Both the position numbers and the translations under genes were made by a program. Under the pieces are notes generated by a model that ran no database searches, was not told the DNA's origin, and worked only from the letters and a program-made list of their open reading frames with translations. Below are positions 6,932 through 7,618 of a DNA stretch of 7,618 nucleotides, one piece after another (positions within the stretch are counted from its first letter, which is position 1; each line of letters begins with the position of its first letter). Source of the stretch: Rhodobiaceae bacterium (lineage in GTDB: Bacteria > Pseudomonadota > Alphaproteobacteria > RS24); NCBI GenBank assembly GCA_002689195.1, contig NZFC01000006.1, positions 1-7,618 on the forward strand. Reading direction: 5' to 3'.

Positions 6932-7618
6932 AAAGATTGCTGATAAAGACGCGCCCAATAAGGATAGTGTCGATGATGATGTCGACGCCGCCGAAGCGCC
7001 GCTTATCGATCATCTGACCGAGTTGCGGACGCGCCTGCTAATCTCAATCGGGTTCTTTTTCCCTGCCTTTGTTATCTGTCTGGCGTTTGCCTCGGACATA
7101 TTCTCGTTTTTGCTGGTGCCTTATGAGCGCGCCGTTGACATGGGCACGGGCGCGGAACTGGAAATGATTTACACCGCGCCGCACGAGTTTTTCTTCACGC
7201 AGATTAAGCTTTCGCTTTTTGCTGCTTTGTTTCTGTCATTTCCGATGTTGGCCTTCCAGCTTTACCGGTTTGTTGCGCCGGGGCTTTATCGCAATGAGCG
7301 CGGCGTTTTTCTGCCCTTTCTTCTGGCCTCGCCAATTTTGTTCATCAGCGGCGCGGCGCTGGTCTATTTTTTCATCATGCCGCTCGCCTTGGCATTTTTT
7401 CAATCGATGGAAATATTGGGCACGGGCGGCACGGACGTTCGCATGCTCAACCGCGTCAGCGAATATCTGTCTTTTGCCATGGTGCTGATGCTGGCTTTTG
7501 GCATTTGTTTTCAGTTGCCGGTGGTCCTCACGCTTTTGGGGCGCGCAGGCATTATCACAGCCGATGACTTACGCCGCCGCCGCCGCTACGCCATTGTGCT
7601 TGCCTTTGCGACGGCTGC
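6918..7618 (+). CDS. tatC: Sec-independent translocase subunit TatC, C-terminus beyond the window
   Basis: Polytopic inner-membrane protein and main docking site for twin-arginine signal peptides. The frame is open to the last base, giving 233 codons. A hydrophilic, acidic N-terminal stretch (1-28) precedes the conserved [10 protein letters not shown] (32-41; Glu35 corresponds to a signal-peptide contact in E. coli). [16 protein letters not shown] (86-101) and [16 protein letters not shown] (113-128; Glu127) are further TatC hallmarks. Hydrophobic helices cover about 41-60, 93-115, 132-155 and 183-206, and a fifth begins around 224 after RRRRRY, so the family's sixth helix and the end are missing. 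I chose 6918 over 6915 on Shine-Dalgarno spacing. The gene overlaps tatB. No stop is seen, and what follows is unknown; serS often does in Alphaproteobacteria. Confidence 0.96.
   Translation, partial: MSASKKIADKDAPNKDSVDDDVDAAEAPLIDHLTELRTRLLISIGFFFPAFVICLAFASDIFSFLLVPYERAVDMGTGAELEMIYTAPHEFFFTQIKLSLFAALFLSFPMLAFQLYRFVAPGLYRNERGVFLPFLLASPILFISGAALVYFFIMPLALAFFQSMEILGTGGTDVRMLNRVSEYLSFAMVLMLAFGICFQLPVVLTLLGRAGIITADDLRRRRRYAIVLAFATA

Noticed and set aside
1..7618. tRNA, rRNA, CRISPR array, insertion sequence or phage genes
   Set aside because: Coding genes fill nearly the whole window. I saw no cloverleaf, no spaced direct repeats, no transposase or integrase motif, and no compositional break.

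Overview
The window is a compact, moderately GC-rich bacterial housekeeping region with every gene on the + strand. The gene order is argS (5' end lost), a SPOR-domain membrane protein, nagZ, scpA, scpB, an ABC-transporter ATPase, tatA, tatB and tatC (3' end cut by the window). This order, without the ATPase, is one I know from many Alphaproteobacteria. The ArgS sequence also has an alphaproteobacterial look: a KMSKR form of the KMSKS loop and the GVLEPPKGK insertion. The organism is therefore most likely an alphaproteobacterium. The genus cannot be read from this window.

Layout. Bases 1-244 form one large inverted repeat. Bases 1-71 are the exact reverse complement of 174-244, and the inner part matches less well. 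The right arm reads as genuine argS; the left arm is the same DNA turned around. This looks like a fold-back or assembly artefact at a contig end, so argS has no real N-terminus here. argS then runs to 1705. A 30-base gap leads to the SPOR gene (1736-2731), which overlaps nagZ (2712-3767, TTG start). scpA (3774-4631) overlaps scpB (4618-5295), and scpB shares an ATGA stop-start with the ABC ATPase (5292-6326). tatA (6338-6550), tatB (6560-6931) and tatC (6918 to the end) follow. No gap within the sequence exceeds about 30 bases, and I see no internal terminator or convincing internal promoter, so the block looks like one transcription unit with several coupled starts.

How the genes fit together. 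argS charges tRNA-Arg. The SPOR protein probably binds septal peptidoglycan during division. NagZ recycles cell-wall fragments in the cytoplasm. ScpA and ScpB are the partners of the SMC chromosome-segregation complex. TatABC exports folded proteins. The cluster thus joins division, wall turnover, chromosome segregation and protein export.

The least expected member is the FbpC/PotA-type ATPase between scpB and tatA. It has no permease or binding protein beside it, and its partner and substrate cannot be told from this sequence. Apart from that gene and the inverted contig end, the region is ordinary. I did not find a previously undescribed system here.
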